From contig FJOG01000005.1 in NCBI GenBank assembly GCA_900073065.1, forward strand, positions 248,001-312,000: a stretch of DNA of 64,000 nt. Direction: 5' to 3'. The position numbers were made by a program, and so were the translations under genes. Origin of the DNA: Phialocephala subalpina (lineage: Eukaryota; Ascomycota; Leotiomycetes; Helotiales; Mollisiaceae). Under the pieces are notes generated by a model. It searched no databases. It was not told the DNA's origin and saw only the letters and a program-made list of their open reading frames with translations. Below, piece after piece: positions 9,609 through 20,882 of this stretch. Numbering within the stretch: the stretch's first letter is position 1; the number at the start of each line of letters is the position of its first letter.

Positions 9609-12486
9609 TCATACCGTCCCATTTCTACTCGGACTCGTCGCCACCTCTCCTCCTTGTTTGGTTTCCTTATCCAAACTCGTACTACTCCTCACGAAAATCG
9701 TCGGTCTTACCGTCAGCGCCTTTAGAGAACTAGCTCTCGATCTCCCGCTCCTTCCTACCTCCGCTCGAACATCTTTAAGGACTTCTTCTCCTTGCGCTCC
9801 TAGACGACCGACTCGAGCCGCTAGGGCCGTGTTTTCGGCTTGGAGATCTCCTACTTGAGATCGTAGGATTTCTTTTTCTTTGCGGAGGACGCCGACTTCG
9901 GCTTTTAGTTCTTCGAGTTCGCGGAGGAGTTTGGTTTTTTCGTCTTTTTCGACGGCTTTTCGTTTTCGGTCTTCTGCTTTTCGTTCTTCTTTCTCCTTTT
10001 TGAGTCGGAGTTTTTCGACTTCCCTTCTGTATTTCTCCTCCTGTTTTTCAACCTCTTTCTTATGTTTTTCCTCTGCTTTCTTGATAGCTTCTTCCTCCTT
10101 TTGACTGTCTTCTTCTTTTTTGCTTAATTCCTTCTCGCGCGCCTTGTTGAGCTTTTCGTCGATTTTCTTCTTCTTGTCTTCTAATTTTTGGAGCTCCTTA
10201 TCCTGAAGGGCTAGACTCCGCTGGTGGGCGGTGGAGGAGGTGGTTAGGGTTGAGGAGGTGTCGTTGTCGTCTTGGTTGGTGGAGTAGTTTTCTAGTGCAG
10301 AGGCGAAGGAACCGGCGGATGAGGCAGAGCCGATTGAGGAGACGGAATCCCGTCGCGGAGGGCTGCTGCCATTCACTTGGATGTCGGGTGATTGAGTGGC
10401 GGTTTGGGAGTGGTTGGGAAGATGGTCTTGGACTACTTGCGGTGCGTAGGATGCGATGTATCCTGCAGCTGCAGTGGCGGCTCCTACGGCTGCGTTGTAC
10501 AAACCACCATTTGTTTGTGGATCCGCGCTTTCTGGATATGTAGGGGGAACTTCTCCTTTCGGCGTCTCTGCCTCCTCAATCCCGGCTAGATGTCCGTTCG
10601 TCTGATAATTGTGCAAGCTGACTTGATGGTGTTTATGATCATGCTTTTGAGCTTTCTCATCTGTCTCTTCCCCTCCAGACTCTTCTTCTTCACCATCACT
10701 CTCGAAATCTTCCATTTCTTTGGCACATGCCCAGTTCAAGAATTTGCTAGCGTCTGCTACAATACCGCCGGGTGTTCCTCGTTCAATCATAAATCGTGGT
10801 ACGCTTCCTCCTGGGTCGCTTCGTGTTATCATTATCCATTCTATAGGGTTCGTTTCGCATTCATCTTCTTCATTTGGTACATCCATGCTTTCTCCTTTGG
10901 CGTCTGGTCCTCTTGATTTGTCGAAGGAGATGGTATGGCCTCGTGTACGTCCTTCGCTCTGAGCCACTTCTTTCTCAGGAACCGATTCCGGAGTTTTCGA
11001 GCCGTTCTCACTTTCTGGAGGAGAATGCTTTCTGGCGTTTCGTAGCATTACATCTCTGCTCAGTGTCGAACCTGATCTAGCTCTTGATCCGCCTGAAGAT
11101 AGGAGGTTCGTAGTAGATGCCGATTTCTTCGGTGGTTTCTTTATGGGAATTTCTCGTATGAACTCGACTGATTCGTACTGTCCTCGTATAAATCCATCTC
11201 GTGGAGGTGTATCCGGATGACTACACGGTCTAGAAACAACCATGAAATGTCTAGGAACTTCCTTCTCCCCTCCAGTATGATCCAATAGAGCCTGATCGGA
11301 AGTGATAAACATCGTAACAAAATCTCTCGGTGTCGTCGGTCCAGGGAATTGCGCTGAAAGCAAATACACTGCCTCAAATCAGCAATTGACCCAACATCCA
11401 GCTTTTCAGTATAAACTCACCTTCCATCTTCCCCACCCCCTCAATATTCTTATACGCCACCCTCCTCTCCCCACCAATGCCCCTAATATTACCCTCTCCA
11501 GGTCCACCCTGAACCTTCATCGTCTCCGGAAATTCCAATTCAAGGGCCTTCTTCCACTTCGTGAACCCCAATCCCTCATGAACACTCCGTCTCGCAAACC
11601 AAGCCCCTTTTCCATCTTTGCCTCCTAGTTTATAAACATTCATTCCCAGCGGATTGTCCCGCGGATTCATCTTGACTTGTTTCCATTNNNNNNNNNNNNN
11701 NNNNNNNNNNNNNNNNNNNNNNNNNNNNNNNNNNNNNNNNNNNNNNNNNNNNNNNNNNNNNNNNNNNNNNNNNNNNNNNNNNNNNNNNNNNNNNNNNNNN
11801 NNNNNNNNNNNNNNNNNNNNNNNNNNNNNNNNNNNNNNNNNNNNNNNNNNNNNNNNNNNNNNNNNNNNNNNNNNNNNNNNNNNNNNNNNNNNNNNNNNNN
11901 NNNNNNNNNNNNNNNNNNNNNNNNNNNNNNNNNNNNNNNNNNNNNNNNNNNNNNNNNNNNNNNNNNNNNNNNNNNNNNNNNNNNNNNNNNNNNNNNNNNN
12001 NNNNNNNNNNNNNNNNNNNNNNNNNNNNNNNNNNNNNNNNNNNNNNNNNNNNNNNNNNNNNNNNNNNNNNNNNNNNNNNNNNNNNNNNNNNNNNNNNNNN
12101 NNNNNNNNNNNNNNNNNNNNNNNNNNNNNNNNNNNNNNNNNNNNNNNNNNNNNNNNNNNNNNNNNNNNNNNNNNNNNNNNNNNNNNNNNNNNNNNNNNNN
12201 NNNNNNNNNNNNNNNNNNNNNNNNNNNNNNNNNNNNNNNNNNNNNNNNNNNNNNNNNNNNNNNNNNNNNNNNNNNNNNNNNNNNNNNNNNNNNNNNNNNN
12301 NNNNNNNNNNNNNNNNNNNNNNNNNNNNNNNNNNNNNNNNNNNNNNNNNNNNNNNNNNNNNNNNNNNNNNNNNNNNNNNNGGGCGGAGGAGAATGCGTTG
12401 CTGAGGAAGGGTGTGAGGTCGTCGAGGGGGGTTTCGGTGAAGTCTAGAGGGCCTAACGTTTTCAGGGCGTCGTGGAGGGCTGCCAT
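9609..12486 (-). CDS. DUF3074 (START-like) domain protein with long coiled-coil tail; interrupted by an assembly gap
   Basis: Model: exon 1 12486-11421, intron 11354-11420 (GTGAGT ... TTTCAG), exon 2 11353-9609, about 936 aa. The start MAALHDALKTLGPLDF and blocks such as YKLGGKDGKGAWFARRSVHEG and PRDFVTMFITS are typical of fungal DUF3074 proteins, which belong to the START-like lipid-binding fold. About 231 residues (roughly 36-266) fall in the run of N. The second half of the DUF3074 region continues in exon 2 to about WIMITRSDPGGSVPRF, then a disordered acidic/Ser-rich linker, then a Lys/Glu coiled coil of some 150 residues. The frame is the same on both sides of the gap, so the gap length may be true. 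Function is unknown; lipid binding is only inferred from the fold class. Confidence 0.82.
11688..12380. other. Assembly gap (693 N)
   Basis: A run of N from 11688 to 12380 inside exon 1 of the DUF3074 gene. Length is a multiple of three and the flanking coding frames agree. Confidence 0.99.
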
Positions 12487-13419
12487 GTTGACAGACTGCT
12501 CGGCGAGAGTGAGGACAGAGGAATTGGTCGCATACGCCAGCAGAAGAAGCGCGAGGAATGATCGGAGGGAGGAATTAGGTGAGAGGCATGCGCCGTTCGT
12601 GTGGATTTGTCAATATGGGATGGAAATTGAGAGAAAGCCGTATATTCCGTACTCGTGTAATCGTACCTCCGTATGATTGCTGTGGATAAGAGTAGGGAAC
12701 TACCGGTCCAAGAGGTTTTGAAGTACGAGAATATGCATAACAGCAATCTCAGAATGCGAGAATAAATGTCACAACAGGACAAACATGCGATGGACATCTA
12801 CATCGTCATCCTGGTTTAGGGTCGGATTTGCTGGATGAAGATTGTCCCGATAGGGATTGGTGTGGCTTGCTTTCGGTGTCTTTAGGCATATGGAGCGAGC
12901 AAACGCGGGGGTTGCGGGATGACATCAATGTCTTTGATGTTTGCTCGATCTAACGTGAGGGGATCGAAAATTACTTTTATTTCAAATTTTGGTGACGATA
13001 TGGTTCATCTTGGTATGAAAATGTGCCTCGATAGTATAGGACCACCAGGACACTAAGAGATTGGATTGTACCCAAGATCTCGGTACAATGCTTCGCTGAT
13101 TAGCCGGAAAGTATCTTTTCGAGCCAGCAGGGTTGATGATTGTCAGGGTGTGCAGGCACGCTGGACGAGGAAACTACAATCAATATCTTGTTCGAGCGGA
13201 GGGAGCAATAATGGTGGGGTTGAAGTCGTAAGGATTCCCTGGGAAATTTCATCTACTTTCCGAGGTTTGTCAATCTAGATTTGTCGGACATTCGAGGGGC
13301 ATTTCCTTTTCGTGAATATTATTCATAGTGGACGAGGCCTATTCTACAACCACTGAGAGCATCGATGTCCCCGACTCCGCGCTGAAGAAAATGCCCTTTT
13401 CATGTATCGTACATTATGT
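12487..13419. promoter_or_regulatory. Spacer holding the DUF3074 promoter and the SIP3 3' end
   Basis: Both flanking genes are on the minus strand, so the promoter of the DUF3074 gene should lie here. No obvious coding or RNA gene. Confidence 0.4.
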
Positions 13420-16400
13420 TCATCCAAAAGTCAAATGCTTCCTCCCTTTCAGCAGCATGTCCTGCTCCAATTTGCAGCTTCCACAATACTCCTGTTGCCA
13501 CCGTCTCAGGCTATCCAGCCTGATTTTCTCCTTCGCCTTCGCATCCAAAAACTGCTGAGATTCTACAACCTTGCTCTTCTTGGCCTTCGAAGTGCTATTT
13601 GGAGGCTCTCGTAACAGGACTTGGACCTGTCTACAGCGCGTGTTCTCGTCCAGAAGCCAGTTCTCCCACTCTGCTCTTATCATCTCCCTTTCGACATTGT
13701 TCACCACCCGCATGGCTATCATAAGGTCATGGCGATATGAACCTAGGTGTTGGCGTGTTCTTCGTAATCGTTCGGCTGTAGCTCGAGTTGCTGTTTCTGA
13801 GAACATGACACCAGCATATTGATACGGAGAGTCCAAATCAGTGACATTCGAGATGTATCTGAACTGATCATAGCTAAGCAATGTTAGTACAATGCACAGC
13901 CCATAGTGAAAGATAATATTACCATTTGCTGCCAAAATCACCTTGCAAGTCGGTAGGCAAAGCCGTCAAAGTATCATCCAGATCCTTGAGATAAATAGCC
14001 TTGCTCATTATAGTGTTCGGCACCACTCCCATACGGCTCATGAACTTGGCGGCATTTCGCTCCGCCCACCATTCCGAGGTATCTCGTGAAGTAAAGAAGG
14101 CGTTGGTCATTACGCTGAGTAGGAGAGCTGTCAGGATGATGCTGTGAGCGCTTGAGATCTTCCACAGGGATTGAAGAGCTGCAAAAGTCCACATCATTAC
14201 TGAAGTTATGGCACTTTCACCAAAGGAACTCATGGTTTCGACAAGCATGTTTGTGAGCGTGCGCTGTTTGATCTGTGGTCGCTTTGACTGGCCAGATTCG
14301 GTTGCTGAAAAGAGTGAAACTGATGTTTGCTGCCCAACCATGCCGAATATGTTGAGTGCTTTCTTCGTTCTGCTTTGTGGTCCCAGCTTACGAACTTGGT
14401 CCGCGATAACATCTGCCAGATCTTCGGCATCGAGGGCCGAATCGTCCAGGGCCTGCCGTTCAACCAGTCCTTTGGAAAATGTTGGAGCCTTCGACCAGTC
14501 AACCTTGGTATAAATTGCTAGTTTGCACTTGGATTTGGCGATGTGAGTAATGACTATCTTCGACACGAGCATGAAGTCTTTGTGATGGGGTAAATGCCAT
14601 GGCGTTTTGTAGTCAGTGATCACATAGCAGACGTGGTCGTTCATAACATCGATGACTTGGTAGTCAACGACATTCGCTTGTCGTGACCGTCGGAACATAT
14701 CGACGTAGTCAATCTGGAACTGAAAGTCTCGACGCATGTGGCCTCCTTCGAGCGAAGTCCAAGGGCCCTGTGCAATCCGTTGGGCTCGACGTTCGTGATA
14801 GAGAAGCTGGAAAACAGCACTCTTGTCTCCAAACATTACGTGGAACAAGGCTTTCGGGCTTATCTCAAATTGTCGTTCGACTGCCTTGCGTTGCATGTCT
14901 TGTGGTTCGTAAATGACAGGTTTCGAGGGTAGTTGGAATTTTGTAACTTCCTTGTTCACTCTTCCTAAATGCAGTCCTCGCTCTACGTGGATAGTCGCCC
15001 TAAGATCTCTATCCTTGCGGCTCCGTCCTGTCAGAGTGTTATCGTCAATTGGCGTGTTGACGGAAACATCTTCCCAGCTTTCCATGCTTGGGCTTCGTGT
15101 AGGATCATCGTGCTCCATCTTGATCAGTGCAGTCATGATGTTCTCAAGTGCTAGAGAAAGTCAGCATTTGGACATCGCATGAAGTGCCACACTGAATTAT
15201 TGCTGACTATTGACACAGACATTGGCATTCCAAGAGACTTCTGAGATTGCATTCTACATTTTGAAGACGTGAGCCAGGCAGGTTACTTACTCATAGGCTC
15301 ATCAGATTGACCTATGTCAACCAAATAGTTCAACCTCGACTGCAGCAGCCTGAGTGGTTCCAAGAAAGTCTTGATCGTAATTCTCGTGAATTGCGTATTG
15401 AGGGCATCCTCGCGCAGATGCAAGAAGATGAAATCACAATCCTTCCCTGGAGCAGCAGTGACTTCACTAATGCTGTTAATATTGACTCCGGATATCAAAA
15501 CCAGACCGAGGTGGTGGCTGTAGAAATATATATCGTGCTGTGTGACGTAAACTCTGCCAGGAAATTCTTGCTGTTCGTTGGGGTTCCAGGCGGCTCGGAA
15601 CACTAGGAGCAGTTTATCCTCGCGGGGTACGTTTGGAAACAGGATCCTAAATTGAGCCTCCTGAGTCTTCAATTCGAGAGGATAGTTGCTCGGAAACACT
15701 TCTGGTTTTGGCGCTAATTGACTCTGTAAGCGGGACGCTTCTACATCGACACTGATCGCTTTACGGTGCGTAGCAGATACCGGAGCTGGATTTGCTACAG
15801 GATCAGTTGATGTGCTGATGGAAGTCTGGGAAAGGTCGGGCAATCCATTGTCAGGCTTACGATTTTCGTCTCCTCCAATATTGGGCGAAGGTAATAGGCT
15901 TGGACTTGGTGGAACAGACCGACTGGATCCGGATGATTTCAACTCGCCTTTCTCAAGGCGGTTGATATAACCCCAATTGCTGCTTCCCCAAAAATTTGCC
16001 ATGATACTTGAGGGCATGCCTCCAGTTGCATCGCTTCGGCCAATCCCTATACCTCGCTCTCCACTAACGATAACTGCTGACTTGCTCAAGTTTGTTGGCC
16101 CTGGAGGATTTGCGAGAGTAGCTGGAGCTAATGTACTTGTATGTGTTTCTATGGCGGGAGGCAATTGTTGCTGAGATTTTCCTGCAGCACCTGTGCCTAA
16201 TTGAGAGATAGCAGGTGTCGAGTATACTGGCAGAATATTATGGCTTGCTGATATCAAGCTGGCGATGCCTCCAGCCGGAGCCGGTGCTGGTACAGGCGGA
16301 AGATCTGATTGAGCAATAGTGGCTTTGCGATGGAGATCAAGCTTCTGCATGATTCTGGCTGCGTGGTCCCTACTACTTTCGCCTTCTTCCCTGGTTGTGA

Positions 16401-17932
16401 CCGATCTGCGAGGGCTACTGACATCGAAACTGCTTCTAGTTGCTAAATTTCCAATATCAGGACCCGGGATAGGTAATGTGCTAGTTCTGTCAAAGCCAGC
16501 AGCACCAAGGTCGTCGCTGCCATGAGCTACGTGGCCGTCCGTCGTTTTAGCTGCAAATTCGGGGATAGATGGCGGAGTAATAGCAAAAGCCGGATCAACT
16601 CCACCAGGATGAGAGTAATTATCTTTGGCACTAGCTTCGAGGGCTTTGTTCTTCGCGACCTCAAATGCCCCCAGCCACTCCATCAATTGAACTTGGGTCT
16701 CAGCCTGCAATAGTATGGTCTGGTTTTTGGTTTTTACTTCGAAACAGAATCGTCTTTCTTCTTGCACTGCTGGTTTGATATTGCATAGAAGGACGCCGAT
16801 CTTCTCACTTTCCTCGACTCCTCCTGACTGAACCCCTTGAACGAGCCAGCCAAATATGCCATTCTTGACATAAAACCAGCGTCGTACCCAGGATGTTCTT
16901 GCAGGTTTGCCAGAAATAGTCCTCAAAAAGAGCCAACCTTGTTTCTCGGAGCGCTCGCCTTCTTTGCCTTGTGACTGAATGTTGACTGTTGAGGGTCCTT
17001 TAGAGCCAAGAAAGGCAACTGTAGATAGGTTGTAGTCCTCCAATTCCCGTGAAGGCTTAGATGCTTGGGAGGCAGCTTCTGCGATTTCTCGTCTGGCAAT
17101 CTGAAGTTCACGTCTAAAGACGCTTTCTCCAGCTTCCATCTCTTTGCTCCAACCACGTACGCGATCCATCTCGCTTCCCCATTTGGCAAAACTAGCTCCA
17201 CCACTCTCTCTAGACTTCTTCATCTCTCGCCATTGATCTGACGACACTCGAACCAGGAGTTTGTCGATGGTATAACGAAGCTGAGGAGCAAGTAAACAAA
17301 AGTCTAGCGAGGCTTTAAGATATGCTTTCCGTGTCTCATGCACCTGAAATGCATCTTCTCGTAGAGATGATGGCTCTTTCGTCTTCGACTGGCTCACATA
17401 TCTTGCTAGAGTATTGTCGAAAGTCTTTTGCGATTGCTCGAGGTATCTGCGTGCGTCTTTGAAATTCCGAAGCTCTCCTGCCATGAACGATTTCACCGGC
17501 TCGACAATATTGGTATCCATCTTCTTGACACCAAAGATGATCTGTGAGCACCACTCTCTCGAGCCCTCACCAAATCTCTTCATGGCCAATAATGTATAGT
17601 CATGATCGAGCACTGCTTCGGACACATTCGCAGGCGGGACCGACCGCAGGAGAAAGGAGTTGAATGTCTCTTCGAGGGACGAGACATCGTGCACTAGTTT
17701 TGAAATCGACTTGATGTAGGCATCGAGCCATCTTTCAATTATCTCGACTTGATCTGAGAAGTGCACAGCAGTTGAACGAAAACTGGGAGAATCGAGGGCC
17801 GCCTCTGCGCAACATCAGCATTCGTTCCTGTTCCTTTCTTTCCTGTTGATACTTGCCTTTCAATCCAACTGGTATAAGAGACAAGGGTCTGCCAACTTGG
17901 GGTAAAGGAAGCTGGGCAATGACCTCGGCCAT
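13420..17932 (-). CDS. SIP3: SIP3/Lam-type BAR-PH-GRAM/VASt membrane-contact-site protein
   Basis: Four-exon model, about 1423 aa: 17932-17857, 17804-15291, 15150-13923, 13873-13420, with introns of 52, 140 and 49 nt. Every junction keeps phase. Exon 1 carries VGRPLSLIPVGL, a typical SIP3 start. Then a BAR-like helical region (about 30-280), a PH domain (about 318-415, with WVRRWFYVKNGIFGWLV), a long Ser/Pro linker, a GRAM-like segment (about 730-820), a VASt domain (about 955-1120, with VDYQVIDVMNDHVCYV and LPHHKDFMLVSKI) and a membrane helix near 1200. Yeast relatives (Lam1/Ysp1, Lam3/Sip3) sit at ER-plasma membrane contacts, and VASt domains carry sterol. The first intron uses a GC donor (GCAAGT). 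Sterol transport is by family, not shown here. Confidence 0.88.
17805..17856 (-). other. GC-AG intron 1 of SIP3
   Basis: Donor reads AAAG|GCAAGT and acceptor GCGCAG|AGG; 52 nt. Splicing gives GLK-E-AALDSPSFRSTAVHF, which joins the family-typical start to the BAR region in frame. GCAAGT is the standard donor of GC-AG introns; no GT-AG alternative gives an open frame that fits as well. Confidence 0.75.
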
Positions 17933-20882
17933 GTTGAGTGCCAGTTATCAAAACGAGAGAGTACTACTCCGAGAATATCATCGCTGTCGATTCCGGCGTC
18001 ACGCTGTTCATCCAAAGTACGGAACCGCATTGATGCGCTGAGGTCGGCGTTTTGGCTCTCAGTCTCCGATGTTGCTGACTGAGAACTGAGGCTGCCGCAT
18101 TCCTCAGCCTTCCTCGATCATTCTTGCCTTATTCTTCTCCGGAGCATACTCGTGAATGCTTTCTATTTCGTTATTTTATGTTCCTGCAAGTGCTGTTTAT
18201 TTCTTTATGTAATTTTCTCTCTGAATGCTTGAAAACTTTCTGATGTATTGTTCAATATCACTCTTCTCCCACAGAAATTCATCTGATCCGATGAAGCACC
18301 TCAGCCTCGCAGCTAGATACGGTAGCCCCACAGATACGAGGGACATCGTCTGAAGTTCGGTGAAATGAAGCTTGAAGGGTTTCACAAGGTATATTTGAAT
18401 ATCTCCTCCTGCACCTGCTTCTAGTGAAGATTCGACCATCAAGTATTTCCACGCGTTCTAACTGCTTGGGATGCCCACGTGAGGCACAAGGAGGAAACCC
18501 GATGAGCCATTTCGTCGATAAAGAAGCTCGGGATCTGGGTACTAACTAGGCAGTCAGCGCCGCCAACACCAGCATGTTTTGAGAATCACGTACATGCAAG
18601 CTAGCTTGAACCGGCCAAAAACCCGGTTTAAGGTTCAGCGAACTTCTGTCCAATCCTCGCGATCATCACACGTTTGTGGAGCCCAAGTACCGGAGCCAAT
18701 TTACCTCTGCCGGCATGGGGGCTCCCTAAATTCTCAAATGGTGCCTTTTTACCACCTTACATATCTGAGGATCTCGTCTGATATTGTCGTCATCCAGAAG
18801 CTCTCTGCGAAGTGTCTCCCATGTCAGCAAGTTTCAACGCGTGTTCAGGAAATGAGAACGCATGGAAGCATGCTCTCCCTGCGGGTATTAGGATGCGATC
18901 TCAACAATTTGTCAGACTTAAAGTTCAGAAGAGTCAGAGAAATATGTTTGGTCGCCGTGAGCGAATTGCAGCTGCAACATTGGCAAAGGGCAAGCTGCTC
19001 CATATGCTCGGATCACTCCGGCTCCAAACCCTAATCAATTCCAGCATATCGAGTTGACGAAGGAGAGTACTCGTGACTACGTATCCATTTTGCCTGGCCT
19101 CTCTACAAATGGAACTCAGTGTTTTGATCCGCAATCTCCAAAACACTCTTGCCAACTTTACCACCTACCTATTTCGTCGCAACAACCCTTATGCCTGCAC
19201 ACACGCATAATCACTGTCAAGATGTCCAGGGGTAGCATCGAGCATGTTCACCTGCAGCAAGCCCTTGGCAGTGTCAAACTTCCCTACAAGGTTCACAGGA
19301 TGGGCAGACACGTTTAGCCAGTGCAGCACACCACCTCTCTACATTTATCCCTCGGAAGAAAGCTGCTTCTAATGCCCGATAGAAGCAATTGAACGTTCCA
19401 TCCAAATTCTCCCGGTGGAGTCAATGGCGGCCACTTGGTTCTGGTAGAAATAAGATCACACGCGTGGGAAAACCCCGTCAAATGCAATCTGATACTCCGT
19501 ACGGAATATTTGATTGAGGCAGATCTGAATAAACTGCAAGCGAGGAGGGTATCAAGAGACTGAGGTTTCAAGGAACACATCCCTGAGGATGCGCACACAG
19601 TCGAGATTTAATTCCCCGAGTTATATTGCTGCTGCAGGTGAAGCGCCACGAGAGCGAGGCATGCCTGCTCAAGTTATTAATCAACCCCACGATTGACCTG
19701 GTTCGGAAACATCACCACCGCCCGGAAGGCGCTTTTGAAGTCAAGACTGAGTTCGCAGGATACCACTATTTGCCATCACAGTATCACCTACTCTTCGTCA
19801 AAAAGTGTCACCCTGGCGGTCACCATATCAATATATGCTATATCAAAGCTAAGAATGATATGATGCAATTATTTCTCAAATCATTATTTCATGCTCGAGT
19901 CGAGTCTGGACGGGGAGGGGAACCGGGACCGAGGTATGGCTACGCCTTCGGCTGGGGCTGGACCGCCTGAGAGTGACGATCGTCTCCAATCCTTGCGAGC
20001 AGACGCAGAGTTCTGGCTTCGCTGAGTCGCTGCTTGTAGGTAAGCACTGAGCTCGATGAGCTCGATGTTCCTGTAGTCTAGGGACAAGGTTCATAAATCT
20101 ACACTTCTGCTGCATCAGAGATTACAGCGGTCCGGTGAACGAATCTTAGGTCTATGGCTGCTCTTCTGTCGCCGCAGGTGCCCTGATCAATATCGACAGG
20201 GAGTACAGAGTCGTCTCGTGCGTCCACTTAGAGGGCAGGCACAAGGTCACGGAGGGCGTAGACTTTGATGTTTTTACCAGGAACAGTGGGATTCGCCCAA
20301 CAAGCTTATGGAATTATTACAGAGCCATAAGTTCGTGTGAATGATACTAGGAACTGTATATATACTGGCGACGAAACATCCGGGACATTCCGTGCAATAG
20401 AGTAATATCCCCGGATGGATACCTTCTCCACACTTCAGCGCGCAAAAAGCAATTGGTCTTAGCTTGCTGATCCATGACCTCTGCGACCGCACCCACCTGT
20501 CCAACGTTGACCAACGCTTTTCGTTCCTTTCTTCTCTTCAACCTCCTCCCCAACAGTCGCACCTTCACTCGAAGCCTGCACGCTATGATCTACGCTTGAA
20601 CGCTTCACGACAGTTCACGACCACGAACACGACTGCGAACAGCGAAACGACTCTACCTTATCCACTCGTCCGAGATCGCCGACCACCCTGATTCAGAAGA
20701 TTGCGACACCCGAATTCGAATTTGCAGTTCCTGGAGCCTTTGTCGGCGTGTGCTACGAAATTGCAGCGCATGGTGGGGCAATGATGATTGCGGTTGTCAA
20801 AGTGAGGTAGCAGTCTTTCCGTTTGCTTGGAGCAGAATAGAGAGTATATCGCGACCTCCGTCATCAGCCAGCGACGACAATA
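17933..20882. promoter_or_regulatory. 2.9-kb divergent intergenic region (SIP3 / Zn2Cys6 regulator)
   Basis: Holds the SIP3 promoter at its left end and what looks like a long promoter plus leader of the zinc cluster gene at its right end (pyrimidine-rich from about 20490). Short frames such as 18579-19034 and 19626-19970 show no family resemblance. A long regulatory region is common for fungal transcription factors. No RNA gene recognised. Confidence 0.5.
20474..20599 (+). promoter_or_regulatory. Possible upstream ORF (41 codons) in the leader of the zinc cluster gene
   Basis: ATG at 20474 opens 41 codons ending in TGA at 20597-20599, about 280 nt before the main ATG. If the transcript starts upstream of it, ribosomes would meet this frame first and translation of the regulator could be dampened. 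The transcript start is not known. Confidence 0.3.

Noticed and set aside
11654..12676. Plus-strand frames across the run of N
   Set aside because: They are open only because N hides stops; the minus-strand DUF3074 frame explains the sequence on both sides.
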